From positions 8,637,488 to 8,701,487 of the forward strand of contig OY720350.1 of assembly GCA_963082975.1 (NCBI GenBank): DNA of 64,000 nucleotides, in the 5' to 3' direction. Within the stretch, counting starts at the first letter, position 1, and each line of letters opens with the position of its first letter. A program made the position numbers and the translations under genes. A model generated the notes under the pieces. The model did not search any database. It was not told the DNA's origin and saw only the letters and a program-made list of their open reading frames with translations. Source of the DNA: Labia minor. Taxonomy: Eukaryota > Arthropoda > Insecta > Dermaptera > Spongiphoridae. Positions 10,777 to 22,996 of the stretch are shown piece by piece.

Positions 10777-11279
10777 TGTCTGTCCGTCCGTCCGTATAGA
10801 TGTGTACAGCCTGAACGGCTGAACGGATTTTGATGAAATTTGGTATATTTACTTAATGCATCAGTGGGATGAATTGATCAACTTTTGGTGCAAATCCGGA
10901 AACCGGAAGTGGTAGTATTAGCGATCAACGATAGGAAGGGAAGGGTTATTTTCATACCAAATTTCACATGAGGAGATTTTTTACATATCATCACGAATCA
11001 ATCACTTTGCATTGGTTTTATACTCGAGAAAAATCATCTTTATTAGTTTTTTCTTGATTTAAAATTATACGACGTCATCCAGCCATTCATGACGTCACAG
11101 CCTGGTCTTACATATATATTATAAATAAAATAAAATTAAAAATATTTATGTTATATCCATAACTGTTTTTTATTACATTAATAGATATATTAAAATTATT
11201 TGAAATTGTTTCTGTAGCTGTAAATTAATTTATTTCAAACTGTCGGTCGGTTCGGACCTGGCCACAGGTCAACTTATTT
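10777..11279 (+). mobile_element. HINE-A copy 4, 5' truncated
   Basis: The copy starts abruptly at the GTCT/GTCC microsatellite and continues to the normal 3' end (TGTCGGTCGGTTCGG, hairpin, CAACTTATT). A start at the microsatellite suggests recombination or a replication jump there. Confidence 0.7.
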
Positions 11280-11385
11280 TATTTTTAATTTATTATTTTT
11301 TGTTTAATTATTCAAATATTAATTACTACTATATTTTACGTGAAATATTTTCCGACAAAGAATATAAAATTACTACTTTGTAAAC

Positions 11386-11510
11386 TACCACTTCCGGTTT
11401 CCGGATATACACCAAAAGTTGATGAATTTATGTTACTGATGCATTAAGTAAATCGTATCAAAATCTGTTGAGTCTTTCAAGCTGTACACAACTATACGGA
11501 CACACAGACC
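11386..11510 (-). mobile_element. HINE-A internal fragment
   Basis: Only the central block is present: CACTTCCGGTTTCCGGATA through the CTGTACACA part and a degraded GGACACACAGAC microsatellite. It is more diverged than the other copies. Confidence 0.6.
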
Positions 11511-11810
11511 TAGATTCAAAATTTATAAATTCTCAGAAATATACATAGGTAGCTAGGTATATTTAACAATTACTAAGTGACTGTTTGGTTAACTAGATAC
11601 AAATTATTTATTAAAGAGCAACCTTTAAAGTCATATTAAAAACAAAAAAATAATTAAACTTTATTAAAAAGTTCTATAAAGTGGTCACGATTTAAGAATA
11701 TACATGAATAACCTAGAAAAATCAACCTAATAAATGAAAGGCTCTTTTTTTTAAATATGAAATATACCAAGGACCACACCCTTTAATTGTCACTTGTCTT
11801 CTAAAGTCCA

Positions 11811-11815
<5 letters not shown>

Positions 11816-11858
<43 letters not shown>
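11816..11858. repeat. (TA)n microsatellite
   Basis: A pure TA dinucleotide run of about 43 bp, seen directly. Confidence 0.95.
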
Positions 11859-11862
<4 letters not shown>

Positions 11863-12009
11863 TTATTAAATAATTGTGTGTTATATTAACTTCTCGTATA
11901 TAAGAGGGTTTCTTTTATTTTGAAAATATTCCAAAACTTCATAATACAAATTATTGTAATATTTTATATTATATATTGTAGATACATTTATAATTATTAA
12001 AGCCTAAAC

Positions 12010-12327
12010 CATAGGTTCCCAAAGTGGTCTATTTGGACCCCTGGGAGTTTATATTAACCTCCAGAGGATCCACGGCATCGAATAACAAATTTGGGGGTCC
12101 ATAAAATGAAAATGGAGGTCTGTGGAGGCCTAGGGGGTCCACGACGGAATTTTTGGATATGTCTCTAAAAAAGAAAAGGAAATCTTTTTTTCGACATGGC
12201 TTTTGACACACTTTTTGATTTTTTCCCAATGTGTCTCTAAAAGAAAAATCAAAATCAATTTAGGGGTCTACCCAAAACCGAAAAACATGCCTAGGGGTCC
12301 ACAACAAAAAAAGTTTGGGAACCTATG
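12010..12327. mobile_element. hAT-type MITE with CATAGGTTCCCAAA ends
   Basis: The left end is CATAGGTTCCCAAAGTGG. The right end, read on the other strand, is CATAGGTTCCCAAACTTT. Internal GGGGTCCA-type blocks occur near both ends. The flanks GCCTAAAC and CTCTAAAA are an imperfect 8-bp match, consistent with an old hAT target duplication. It has no coding capacity. Confidence 0.65.
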
Positions 12328-13415
12328 CTCTAAAAGATTGGTTTCTAAATAAAAATATTTATCTCTGATAACTCCCCCCCCCCCCCCCATTCAATCAATC
12401 TGTTTCAATTTTCCAATTTAAAAAACTTATCAGAAATTTTATTTATTTAATGTATTATTGATTGATCGTTGATTAGAAAAAATGTTATATATTTTTAATA
12501 AAAAATTTTATCAGAATTCTTATAATAAAAAGAATAATTTTCGACTTCGACTAATTATATAGTCAACTGGAATTCAACTTTCAAGAAAGAATTTTATATC
12601 GGTGATTGAATTTCAACGAATAGATTTCAACTAATAGATTTTTTATTAATATAGAGCAAGCAATATATTAATAAAAATAGTAAATAACTAGCTAGAAAGT
12701 TCTAGAGAAAATTATTATTTTGAAATTTTTTTAAGGTGATATAATAATAATAATAAATCTTGTCGAATTTTGTGTGTGTGTTTTTTTTTAATTATATAAA
12801 TTTGGGATGATAAATACGTTTAATACAAAAATGGAAATAAATTAAATATCTCGTAATTTTAATTTAATAAAATATATTAGAACATATTAAAATTTGGATT
12901 TTATTTTAAGAAATTGACCTAAATTTGTTTTTTTACGTCCTTGAAAGTATTCTAGTAGAAATTAATGAAGAGAGTAAAAAAAAAACAAACAAATAATAAT
13001 GTAGAGAGGTCAAACAAAAATCAGGGGTTGAATTCAAAATCAAAACTTTCACAATAAAAATGATTTATCTGAATGGGATCTTTATAAATAATTAACTAGC
13101 TATTCGAAAAAGGAAAATAAATTGTTTTCTTTCTTCTTTTTGATTAGAATTTTAATTTTATTTATTATACTAAATTAGAAATTAAATGAATTATGTGAGA
13201 AATTTTATTTAATAAAATATGCAACTAATAAAAAAAAAGTCAAGGGCATTGAATTAAGAAATTATTTAAATAAATTTAATTAAATAATATCAATATATTA
13301 TCATTGGTAAAAAAAATACTTAATTATCTGCATAGTAGTAGTAGTAGTAGTAGTAGATGTAATTTTTTTTTTATTTAAATATTATATAAACAAAATATAA
13401 CATTATTTTCAATTC
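12328..13415. other. Intergenic; C homopolymer and (TAG)n
   Basis: AT-rich sequence without a gene. It holds a 15-base C run at 12,374-12,388 and a short TAG repeat at about 13,335-13,356. Confidence 0.5.
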
Positions 13416-13872
13416 ATTAATTAATTACTAATGTCAAGTAATTAATTAATGAATTTAACATTAGTTAACTAACCATCAAGCAGTTAACAACTCTCTAAGT
13501 GATCTTTAGTGGCGATCTCATTACTAGGCCATTTCGGCCTAAATACCTCATTATACATCAATTACAAATTTTAATATATATTATATATAAAATATTATAT
13601 TGAATTTTCAACTTTTCAATTTGTATGTATAAAATTTTATTTAAATAATACCTTTATAAATTAAATATCTACTAATATATAAACATACATATATTTTATA
13701 CCCTCTTTCCAAGGCCTCTTTTTTCCCAGTCAGCCACACCGTTTAGGCCGCGAGTGTGTGAAGTCTACCCCTCCCCTTCCCACCCCAGTTCTCTCTCATC
13801 CATGCCCCAAGTACTAAATACCTTTTTAAAAAATAAATAAATAAATAAATAATAATAATAACAACGCCAGAA

Positions 13873-15220
13873 ATGGCAATATGTCACTATTGCAAACTCC
13901 ACATTCGTGGTGAGAAATATAAATGCAAGACATGTTGTAAGGGCTTCCACGCAAAATGCGCAGTAGAACACCAACTTTTTCACAAGGACCAGCCCAACCC
14001 CTGCAATGTATCTTTTGAAAAAATCACGCTTGAAAACGACAACGCCGGACCTTCAACATCTTCACATTCAGACGTCTCCACTCCTATAGACAACCATAAA
14101 AACAACTGGCAACTGGTAAATCACAATAAAAGACTACGTGACAGCCCAGAAACTCGATGTGTTAAACAAAAGACTTTGGATGATTACACTATACCTACAC
14201 ACACTAATAAATTTCAATCACTCTCAGAACTAACTGACAACCAACCTAACTCTTCTAAAGAAACTATACCAAACAAACCCCCCCCCTATTTTTATTCCTA
14301 ATGTCACTAATTATAATGACATGTTGGCGTGTCTTGGCAGGGTAGCCCGAGACGGGTTCGTTTGTAAACTAATAAAAAAAGACGAAGTTAAAATCAATCC
14401 TAAAAAACCACTAGACTACACCTCCATAATTAAAATGTTAGATAACAGCAAAATTGAATATTATACCTTTCAACCCAAATCTGAAAGAAATTTTAGAGCT
14501 GTTATCAAACAACTACATCACTCGACCGACCTTGTTGACATTAAAAAAGAAATTGAAGACCTTGGTCACTCAGTGGCCAATATCTTTAATATAAGAAAAA
14601 AAACGACAAAGGAACCCCTACCTATATTCTTCTTAGACCTAAAACCAGCACCCAACAATAAAGACATCTATACTACTCAATACCTCTGTCATAGCAGGGT
14701 TGTAATTGAGGCACCGCGTGCTCGTAGAGATATCCCTCAATGTACGAGATGTCAGCATTATGGGCATACCAGGGCATACTGTAAGCTGAGACCACGCTGC
14801 GTCAAATGTACTAAAGACCATCTTACATCTGACTGCCAAAAAGACAAGACTTCTCCACCCCAATGTGTACTCTGTGGCGGTGACCATCCAGCCAACTTTA
14901 AGGGCTGCAAACATTATGTCGAATTACGACAAAACAAATATCCCTCTCTTAGACCTAAACAACTACAGACTGTACCCCCTCCACTACCAACTAGTTCAAC
15001 TCATGATAAACGACAAACACTTAACTCCATGTCACAACCAAACATTCGCTACTCTGACATACTAAAATCTAATAACAACGACAACTCCAAATCTCTCCCG
15101 ACACAAACACAAACACCTATTCTGGAAAGCATGTTGGTTAAACTCATGGATCGCATGGACACTATACTCAACCTTTTGACTACCCTCATTGCGAGAATGC
15201 CCAATGGATCGATTGCTTAA
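13873..15220 (+). pseudogene. LINE ORF1 (gag-like, zinc knuckle) with one frameshift
   Basis: ORF1 product is an RNA-binding chaperone that packages LINE RNA. The start ATG at 13,873 opens a cysteine/histidine N-terminus of C1/PHD-like spacing (CHYCKLHI, then CKTCCKGFHAKC). The frame stops at 14,299-14,301 just after a run of nine C at 14,278-14,286. The reading then continues in the next frame through a PRE-C2HC-like region and three CCHC-type knuckles (CTRCQHYGHTRAYC, CVKCTKDHLTSDC, CVLCGGDHPANFKGC) to the stop at 15,220. The shift at a homopolymer may be a slippage mutation, a sequencing error or, less likely, programmed frameshifting. Confidence 0.8.
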
Positions 15221-17894
15221 AATTTCATTATGGAATGCTAACGGCCTATTGAGGCATTCTTGTGAACTCAAACACTACCTGATAGACAAAGACATTGACA
15301 TTATGCTAATTGCTGAGACTCATTTCAACCCTCGAAGCTACTTAAAAATTCCCCATTACAACCTATACTTTACCAATCACCCAGACGGTACATCACACGG
15401 AGGAACAGCCATTATAATCAAAGACAAAATATCCCATTACGAAAACCCTCCTTTTTACAAAGACTATCTACAAGCAACCTCTTTAACAATTCAAGACAAA
15501 AACGGACCTATTACAATTGCATCTACTTACTGCCCTCCCAAGCATCGAATTTCGTCTGGGGATTTTTTGGATTTTTTCCAGACCCTGGGGTCGAGGTTCC
15601 TTGCTGGAGGTGACTACAATGCAAAACATACTGACTGGGGATCTCGACTTATTACTCCTAGAGGTCGAGATCTCGCTAAGACTATTAATAAACACAACCT
15701 AATTACTATCTCAACTGGAAGACCTACGTATTGGCCCTCTGACAGTAACAAAATCCCAGACTTAATTGACTTTTTTGTGGCAAGAGGGGTTAACGGGGAT
15801 GGATGCTTAATTGAATCCTGCCTTGATCTTTCCTCTGACCACTCCCCAGTACAACTTACATTAAACACCTGTGCATCTCTCAAATCAAACTCTCACTACT
15901 TGACTAATCATAAAACTGACTGGAATAAATATGCAGAAATACTAAACCAAAGCCTGGACCTAAACTTACCTCTGACATATAGCCTTGACATTGACAAAGC
16001 AATCTACCATATAACCAATACTATACAAATGGCAGCACGTCTGTCAACACCAAAAATTACTCCTAAAGACTTAAACCAACACACACCAAAACACATTAAA
16101 GACTTAATAACTAAAAAAAATAGGCTCAGACGACAATGGCAGACAAACAGATCCCCACACCTTAAAACGACAATTAATAATCTAACTAAACAAATTGGGA
16201 ATCTACTCAGAACTGAAAGGAATCAAAGCATTCAAAAGTATCTGAGAGACCTCACCCCTACTCATTCAACTGACTACTCTCTCTGGAAAGCGACAAAGAA
16301 ACTTAAAAGACCAACTGAAAGAATCCCCCCACTACGTAGACAAAATAATGAATGGGCGAGGAGTGACATCGATAAGGCGAATACATTCGCTAGTCACCTT
16401 TCTAACGTTTTTACTCCTCTCCCACCAAAGGTCACTCCACCTGACAATAACTTTCAGGCAACACACCAATACAAAACACACAATTACTCAATGCCATTCC
16501 CCAAACTAATACAGACGTGTGAATTAAAAGACATTATACGACAGACAATCAAAACTAAAAAGGCCCCGGGAAATGATCTAATCTCAGGTAAAATGTTGAG
16601 GAACTTGCCTGATAGGGCAATTCTCTTTCTGACCCTCATATTTAACTCCATCTTTAGAGTGGGTCATTTCCCAACCCAGTGGAAAACAGCCCTGGTGAAA
16701 ATGATCCTCAAGCCTGGGAAACCTCCTGAGGAGTCAAACTCGTATAGGCCTATTAGTCTTCTCTCTGCCATCTCTAAATTGTTCGAGAGGGTCTTTCTTT
16801 CTAGACTCCGTCCCTTTCTAATAGATTTAATCCCAATCCACCAATTCGGCTTTAGAGAGAAGCACGGCACTATTGAGCAAGTACATCGAATTGTTGATGT
16901 TATTCACAAAGACCTTGAAAACAAACGTTACTGCTCAGCCGTGTTTCTTGATATATCTCAGGCTTTCGATAAAGTTTGGCACGAGGGTCTACTTCGGAAG
17001 CTTTATGACATACTCCCGCTAATTTATTACAGGCTGATTCGTTCTTACCTCGATGGCAGAAGCTTTAGAGTTAAGATGAATGACGCCATTAGTGAGGTTT
17101 ATCCTGTTAGATCTGGAGTACCTCAGGGTAGTGTTTTGGGACCTATTTTGTATTTACTTTTTACAGCTGACTTGCCGACCAACCCGAACATAACCACAGC
17201 GACCTTTGCTGACGACACCGCTTTGCTCGCTTCACATAAAGACCCAATCGTGGCTTCTGCTATGCTCCAGGAAAGCCTGGACCAATTAAGGCCTTGGCTT
17301 GAGAAATGGAAAATAGCAGTTAACGAAGACAAATCTGCACACTTGACTTTTACTTTGAATAGACAGACCTGCCCCGGCGTAAATTTAGACAAACCCATTC
17401 CGACTAAAAGTACTGTAAAGTACCTCGGTATGCACCTTGACAGACGCCTAACGTGGGAGATGCACATCAAGTCAAAAAAGAAACAACTGAGACTTAAACT
17501 TAACAAATTATACTGGCTGCTCCGACAAAAATCTCAACTGACGATAGACAATAAACTTCTAATTTACAAAATCATCCTTAAACCCATTTGGACCTATGGC
17601 ATTCAGATGTGGGGGACCGCTAGCAAATCCAACAGAGACCTGATTCAGCGGTTTCAAAACAAAACACTTAGACTGATAGTCGGTGCTCCTTGGTATGTCC
17701 CTAACAGACTGATTCATAGGGACCTCGGAATGGATACAGTCCAAATGGAAATTAAAAATTACAGCCTTCGCTACAAAGACAGACTCCTTAAACACCCTAA
17801 TCCCAAAGCCCGACAACTATTAGACACACAAGGACAACTGAGACGACTCAAAAGACTCAAACCACAGGACTTGACAAGAGACATTAATAAATAG
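15204..17894 (+). CDS. LINE ORF2: APE endonuclease and reverse transcriptase
   Basis: The protein nicks the target DNA and primes reverse transcription of the element RNA there. The first ATG of the frame is at 15,204, so ORF2 overlaps the last 17 bases of ORF1. It gives 896 residues. The endonuclease domain occupies about residues 5-220, with AETHF, the GGDYNAKHTDWGS block and SSDHSP. The reverse transcriptase lies at about 480-750, with KPPEESNSYRPISLL, VFLDISQAFDKVWH, SGVPQGSVLGPILY and the catalytic FADDTALL box. The tail has the thumb-type YLGMHLDRRLTW block. All catalytic motifs look intact and there is no internal stop, so this copy may still make an active enzyme. No RNase H domain is seen, as expected for the Jockey clade. 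Confidence 0.9.
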   Translation: MDRLLKISLWNANGLLRHSCELKHYLIDKDIDIMLIAETHFNPRSYLKIPHYNLYFTNHPDGTSHGGTAIIIKDKISHYENPPFYKDYLQATSLTIQDKNGPITIASTYCPPKHRISSGDFLDFFQTLGSRFLAGGDYNAKHTDWGSRLITPRGRDLAKTINKHNLITISTGRPTYWPSDSNKIPDLIDFFVARGVNGDGCLIESCLDLSSDHSPVQLTLNTCASLKSNSHYLTNHKTDWNKYAEILNQSLDLNLPLTYSLDIDKAIYHITNTIQMAARLSTPKITPKDLNQHTPKHIKDLITKKNRLRRQWQTNRSPHLKTTINNLTKQIGNLLRTERNQSIQKYLRDLTPTHSTDYSLWKATKKLKRPTERIPPLRRQNNEWARSDIDKANTFASHLSNVFTPLPPKVTPPDNNFQATHQYKTHNYSMPFPKLIQTCELKDIIRQTIKTKKAPGNDLISGKMLRNLPDRAILFLTLIFNSIFRVGHFPTQWKTALVKMILKPGKPPEESNSYRPISLLSAISKLFERVFLSRLRPFLIDLIPIHQFGFREKHGTIEQVHRIVDVIHKDLENKRYCSAVFLDISQAFDKVWHEGLLRKLYDILPLIYYRLIRSYLDGRSFRVKMNDAISEVYPVRSGVPQGSVLGPILYLLFTADLPTNPNITTATFADDTALLASHKDPIVASAMLQESLDQLRPWLEKWKIAVNEDKSAHLTFTLNRQTCPGVNLDKPIPTKSTVKYLGMHLDRRLTWEMHIKSKKKQLRLKLNKLYWLLRQKSQLTIDNKLLIYKIILKPIWTYGIQMWGTASKSNRDLIQRFQNKTLRLIVGAPWYVPNRLIHRDLGMDTVQMEIKNYSLRYKDRLLKHPNPKARQLLDTQGQLRRLKRLKPQDLTRDINK

Positions 17895-18158
17895 ACCCGC
17901 GATGGTGCCCTAGCTGGGATTAGCCATCAGGCTAATAATTCAGTGACATTCCCTTCCTCCCCTCCTCGACTATTTTCCTACCACAGTTCCAATGACTCAC
18001 TCTCCTTAACCTGCCCTATAATTTCCTTTTACCTCCCCCCCTCGCCCATTTATTACTCTTTATTGTAAACCATGTATTATTGCCTTCGGGCAGATGTACA
18101 AAATAAATGGATGCTAAATAAAAAAAAAAAAAAAAAAAAAAATTAATTAATTACTAAT

Positions 18159-19019
18159 AATAAAATTATTAAAGTTCTATGTCAAAAAATAAATAAAATT
18201 AATTAACATTAAAAATATTCTTGAAATTAGTTGATTTGTTTGTTTTTTTTATTTAATCGTACTTGCCTCAAGCGAAATATCATATCTCGTATTTAACATT
18301 TTGTATTTATTTATTTATTTTTATAAATAAATATAAAAATATATTTATTTTATATTTATTTATTTATTTTTATAAATAAATATATAAATATAAATACATA
18401 AGTTGAATCAAAGCAAAATATTATAATAGTATTGCTTATGTATTTTGTAAGATGAATGATGAAGAAAGCAATTCAGCTGAGGTTTACATAAATTTTTAAA
18501 GCCTATAAAAAGAAAATTAATACAGATATAATCTGTTTAGTTAGAGCCTTTTCCTAAAGACAAATTCAACTTCTAATGACTTCATAAGTCAGAAAGGTGA
18601 CAGGTTTAGTAGTTAGAAAGATATTTGCGATATTATTGCAATTTTTACTATTGCAATATTTGCACTTTCGTTCTGAAAATTTTGATGTGAAAGATGAGTA
18701 GCGCTCTAGATGACCTGTCATTAAAAAAGATGAGGTAATTTTTGAAAACTTCGAGCTAGATAGACATATTAGTAACGACGATTTTGGTAATGAACTAGGA
18801 ATTTACTCACAAAACAGTTTTAAATCAATTACTTAATACATCACAACATTCAGCTTGAGATACTTTAAGCTGGTCAGACGATTACTTTACTAACTCTACC
18901 GTGAACAGTTAAATAATTTACAGAAGCCAGTTTCAAGAGAATGGCCCAAATTAAATAATAGGAAAGGCGTTGACTAGGGACACTAACGAACTAACTTCGA
19001 TACTATCAGATCAAAATTT
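18159..19019. other. Intergenic AT-rich sequence
   Basis: AT-rich sequence without a gene. TTTATTTATTTT-type repeats lie at 18,305-18,395. Confidence 0.5.
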
Positions 19020-19600
19020 AGTAAAGCATCTCTCAAAAAACAGGAATACACTTTTTCAAATTTTGATCTTAATGGAAATCCCGAAAAAAATAGTACGTAT
19101 GATTCAAATTTGTCTTGTGGGAAGTAAAGGAAGAGTTAGATGCGGGAATCAATTGTCAGAAACTTTCGAAATTCGGAATGGGTTAAAACAAGGAGACGCA
19201 TTATCACCAGTTTTATTTAATTTAGTTCTGGAATATGTAATTAGACAAATTGGGGAAAAATCAAACGGAATCCAATTAAACAAAAAAATCCAAGTATTAG
19301 GTTAAGCAAACGACTTAAATATAATAGAAGATTCGGCTATTGCAATTAAAGATAGCGTAGAAAAATTATATTATATGGGTGTGGGGCATGGTCTATGACT
19401 TTGGGAGACGAGAGTAGATTTAGAGTATTAGAGTACCAATTGGAAAACGTCCGCTTTGAAGACCAACGACGCGGTGGGTGGACAATGTAGGAATGAACGT
19501 GAGAGAGATGGGAGAGGGTGAGGTTGGATGGTTGTGGCACACTTGTAGAAATGTGGCTATTGCGGCCAAGAACTTTCGAGTTGCAAAATATTTTAAGAAT
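19020..19600 (+). mobile_element. RTE-like LINE fragment, internally deleted
   Basis: The same reverse transcriptase as at 7.9-9.0 kb, read on the + strand: RNGLKQGDALSPVLFNLVLE near 19,170-19,230, then a stop and a jump to the C-terminal REMGEGEVGWLWH and AAKNFRV region at about 19,500-19,590. Its motif is QGDALSP where the 8-kb copy has QEDVLSP. Confidence 0.7.
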
Positions 19601-20067
19601 AAAGCTGCAATTTTTGCTATGAATACCTAATAGTCATAGGTGCTATTATCATCAATAACCGTTTCTTAATAGGTATTAGCGTTTAAGATTTAGCAAAACC
19701 CATCCGCCATATCCCTCTTTTTATCATATATATTAGAGAAGAGTAAAATGACAAAAATATGTACCTATTTAAATTTAATTCAATTAGAAAAAATGTAAAT
19801 AGAGTCATCTATTATAAATATATATATACTAGCTGCTCAGAGCGCCTTCGGCGCTCTTCACACCTAGACGGGGGCTCCGCCCCCTGTACCCCCGAGTGGT
19901 ACATAGTATTTGGTGGTTGAAAGTAGTAAAAGGTTTGCATCCATTTTGTTTCAATCAGTATATTACATAAAACATTCATTTCTTTTTGTGTTCTTATTTA
20001 AAAAATATATTTTAATTTAATCACTATATTAATTATATATATTATTATTGTATATGTTATATCTATC

Positions 20068-21060
20068 TACCTATGTGGCTCAAAGATACTCGAAAGTTCT
20101 TAGCCGCAACAACCACATTTCTCCAAGTGTCCCTATCCTGAGCCCTTGTTCCATCTCTCTTACGTCCCTTCCTACGCGTCATTGGTTTTCCAAGCGGACG
20201 TTTTCCAATCGGTCTTCCCACCAATATCTTTTTCCTCTCCCATTCTAGCCACGCGCCCTGCCTATCGCAGCTTTTTCCCTTTTATAACCCTAACTATTTC
20301 TGAAGATGCAGAGAGGCCATGCAATTTCTTGTTATGCAGTCTCCCCCATACCCGGTGACCTCATCTTTCTTTGGCCAATAAATGCAGGGAAGAATCCTAT
20401 TCTCAAATACTCTGAATCTACTCCCATCCCCAAGGGTCATAGACCATGCCTCCCACCCATATAATGCAACAGGCAAAATAATCTTTTTATATATTCCCTT
20501 TGATAATAATTTTGAAGAGATAAGCCTCTTTATTGCAGATAACAGGCGTTTCCCGATTGCAACCCCGATTTAAATTCTTCTCAAATATTATTATCCTTCG
20601 TGATTACATTCAATTTTTCTACATATTCAAATTCTACATTTTGTATCTTAAGATTTTGTATGTTAATACTCTTCCTCTTTGTTACTAAATATTTTTTCTT
20701 ATCCCTATTAATTTCAAACCTCCATTAAATTTTCCTCGCTATCTGTAATCGCAATTGCCGAATCTCCTATTATATTTAAGTCGTCTGGGTAACCTAATAT
20801 TTTACAATTGATTTCCGCATCTTATTCTTTCTTTACTACCTTCAAGACAAATTTGAAGATTGATTGGATCTATTGAGTCATGCGTATGTTTTACTAAAGT
20901 CTACAAATAATTAGTGAACAGATTGAATATTGAATTCGCGGTTTTTTTCCTAATATCTGTCATAATGAAAATATCTTAATTAATGTTGGTCGATTTGGCC
21001 TGAACCCGCAATGATATCTCCTAATATTTCCACCGCCTATGGTTCTTAAGTATTTTCTAT
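20068..21060 (-). pseudogene. RTE-like fragment carried by Helitron A
   Basis: The - strand shows the C-terminal and 3' portion of the RTE-like reverse transcriptase, with stops and deletions. It includes AAKNFRV-type, GREAWSMTLGDGSRF-type and upstream pieces. It lies about 240 bp inside the Helitron 3' end, the same relative position as in the 50-kb copy, so it was probably captured by the Helitron ancestor. Confidence 0.65.
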
Positions 21061-22952
21061 GTTATAATAGTGAAATATAGTATAATATTTCTTGATCATT
21101 ACATTTTGATATTTTATTTTCATTGCTAGATTATTATTGAATATTTTTAATTATAATGAAACTTGGGAAAATGCAAAAATAGAGACTTGAGACAATTTAT
21201 AAAAATTAACGGTATAAAACTATAGATAAATTACCAATATATACATTCATTAATAGTATTAATTTAAATTAATTGATTTATTTGTTTTTTTATTATTAAG
21301 TTCATTTATTAATTTTTTTAGATCATAGTTATTTTCCTCCCTTAAAATAAACTTATCTAATTCTGGTGGTGCTAGGGGATTTGAAAATTATTCGTCGCAA
21401 TATGAAGATTTCGCTTACAGTTTCTGTCATGTCCGACCTCCATCCAACAGTTATTTTCTGTCAAGTTTTTTGCTTCTCTTAATCATATGATCTATATATT
21501 TAATTTTTTTTGATTCATTATGATAAAATTTAAACAAATAAAAATTTTTACTTTGTTAATTTATATAAATTTCAATATAAACTGATTGTGAGTGATACGC
21601 TTAGCCAATACTCTGAATAATTTGTGTACAAAAATATTGAATGTTCTTAGCAAGATTTGATATAATGTTGTACGATCTGTCCTAAATCTGAATTAGAAGA
21701 AAATTATAAATTGCCTCCTTTTCCAGCTCAATTCATTTACCCACCCATGTTGCATATGGCATCTAAATTTCTTAAAACTCCGTTTTTTTAATTTAAAATA
21801 GAAGGAGAGAAAGAGTTTTAAATTATATTCGAATAGTCTATATATTCTATATATCAGTATTTTTTTTCTGAATTTAATAGCAAGTTGATTTTAAAAATTT
21901 TCCATTCTTAATGCATATGATTGATTACATGTGTTAAAATTTAAAAAAATTCAAATATTCTAATTTTTATATTTATATACAATTTAATATTATTTTTTAT
22001 TAATATCATATCAAAAAAAAAGAGAATTTATTAAAATTAAAAATAAAAAAAGAAGCCTATTAATAAAAAATTGAATGGTGATTTAAATATTTTATTAAAT
22101 TAATTAAAATGAGACCTTTTAGAATAAATTATTTAATTGAAATGATATTTAAATACCTATAAGAATTTAAAAAATATTATATTCTTTGTTTGGCAATTGT
22201 TATTTAATTATGTGCAACATGATTCGACTTGCACAGAGCATCGTTATTTTTTATTAATATCACATAATAAAAATGAATCTTTTAAACATAATAAATAAAA
22301 AAGACATTTTAATAAATTTAAAAAATATACCCAATTTAAAAATGTCAAAAATTTAAAACAACTTTATATCATCATATTTTAATTTTTATATAATATATAT
22401 ATATATTTAGTAATTAATAATAGAGTAATTAAATTAAAATAAAAAACAAAGATAATATAATTCAGTCATTTCAATTCAGGTTAAATAATATTTTTTTTTA
22501 TTATTCAATGATAAAATTTATATATTATTATATATATATTATAGAAAAGAAGAAATATTCAATTAAATAAAAAATAATTTAAGATAAAAATATGATCTAA
22601 TAAATATTTTAATTAAATTGAGAACTTTTAGAATAAATTATTTAATTGAATTGATATTTGTATATTAGAATTTAAAATAAAGTGAAATATTATAATAATT
22701 CTTTGATTGGGAATAGCTATGATAATTCATTGTTTGAAATGATTCCGCTAGGCCGGCAGTGAGCCGCGAGCTGCTCTTGAATGAACAACACGGAGAATTA
22801 TATAAACTTTAAAAAATTAATTTCTGCGGTTATTGATAAGATATTAATAAAATGTATAGCCTATGTTACTCTAGAGGTATATAAGAATATTGTGATGTAA
22901 TTTCAAAGAAATCGGTTCAGCCAATTCTGAGTCTATAAAATAGTAATTTTCC

Positions 22953-22953
22953 G

Positions 22954-22996
<43 letters not shown>
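22953..22996. repeat. (GACA)n microsatellite
   Basis: About ten copies of the GACA tetranucleotide lie within the 5' portion of Helitron A. Confidence 0.9.

Larger units (their letters stand above)
13433..18141 (+). mobile_element. Jockey-type LINE, about 4.7 kb, full length, recent
   Basis: The element has an ORF1 with zinc knuckles, an ORF2 with endonuclease and reverse transcriptase, a short 3' UTR and a poly(A) tail at 18,121-18,141. It is flanked by a perfect 17-bp direct repeat ATTAATTAATTACTAAT at 13,416-13,432 and 18,142-18,158, read here as the target site duplication. Jockey clade is inferred from the PRE-C2HC plus CCHC ORF1, the lack of an RNase H domain after the reverse transcriptase and the poly(A) tail. 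ORF2 is uninterrupted and ORF1 has one frame break. The AT-rich duplication makes the exact 5' boundary slightly uncertain. Confidence 0.85.

Noticed and set aside
12029..12229. 66-codon - strand frame
   Set aside because: It lies inside the hAT MITE at 12,010-12,327, has no similarity to a transposase and depends on the MITE sequence.
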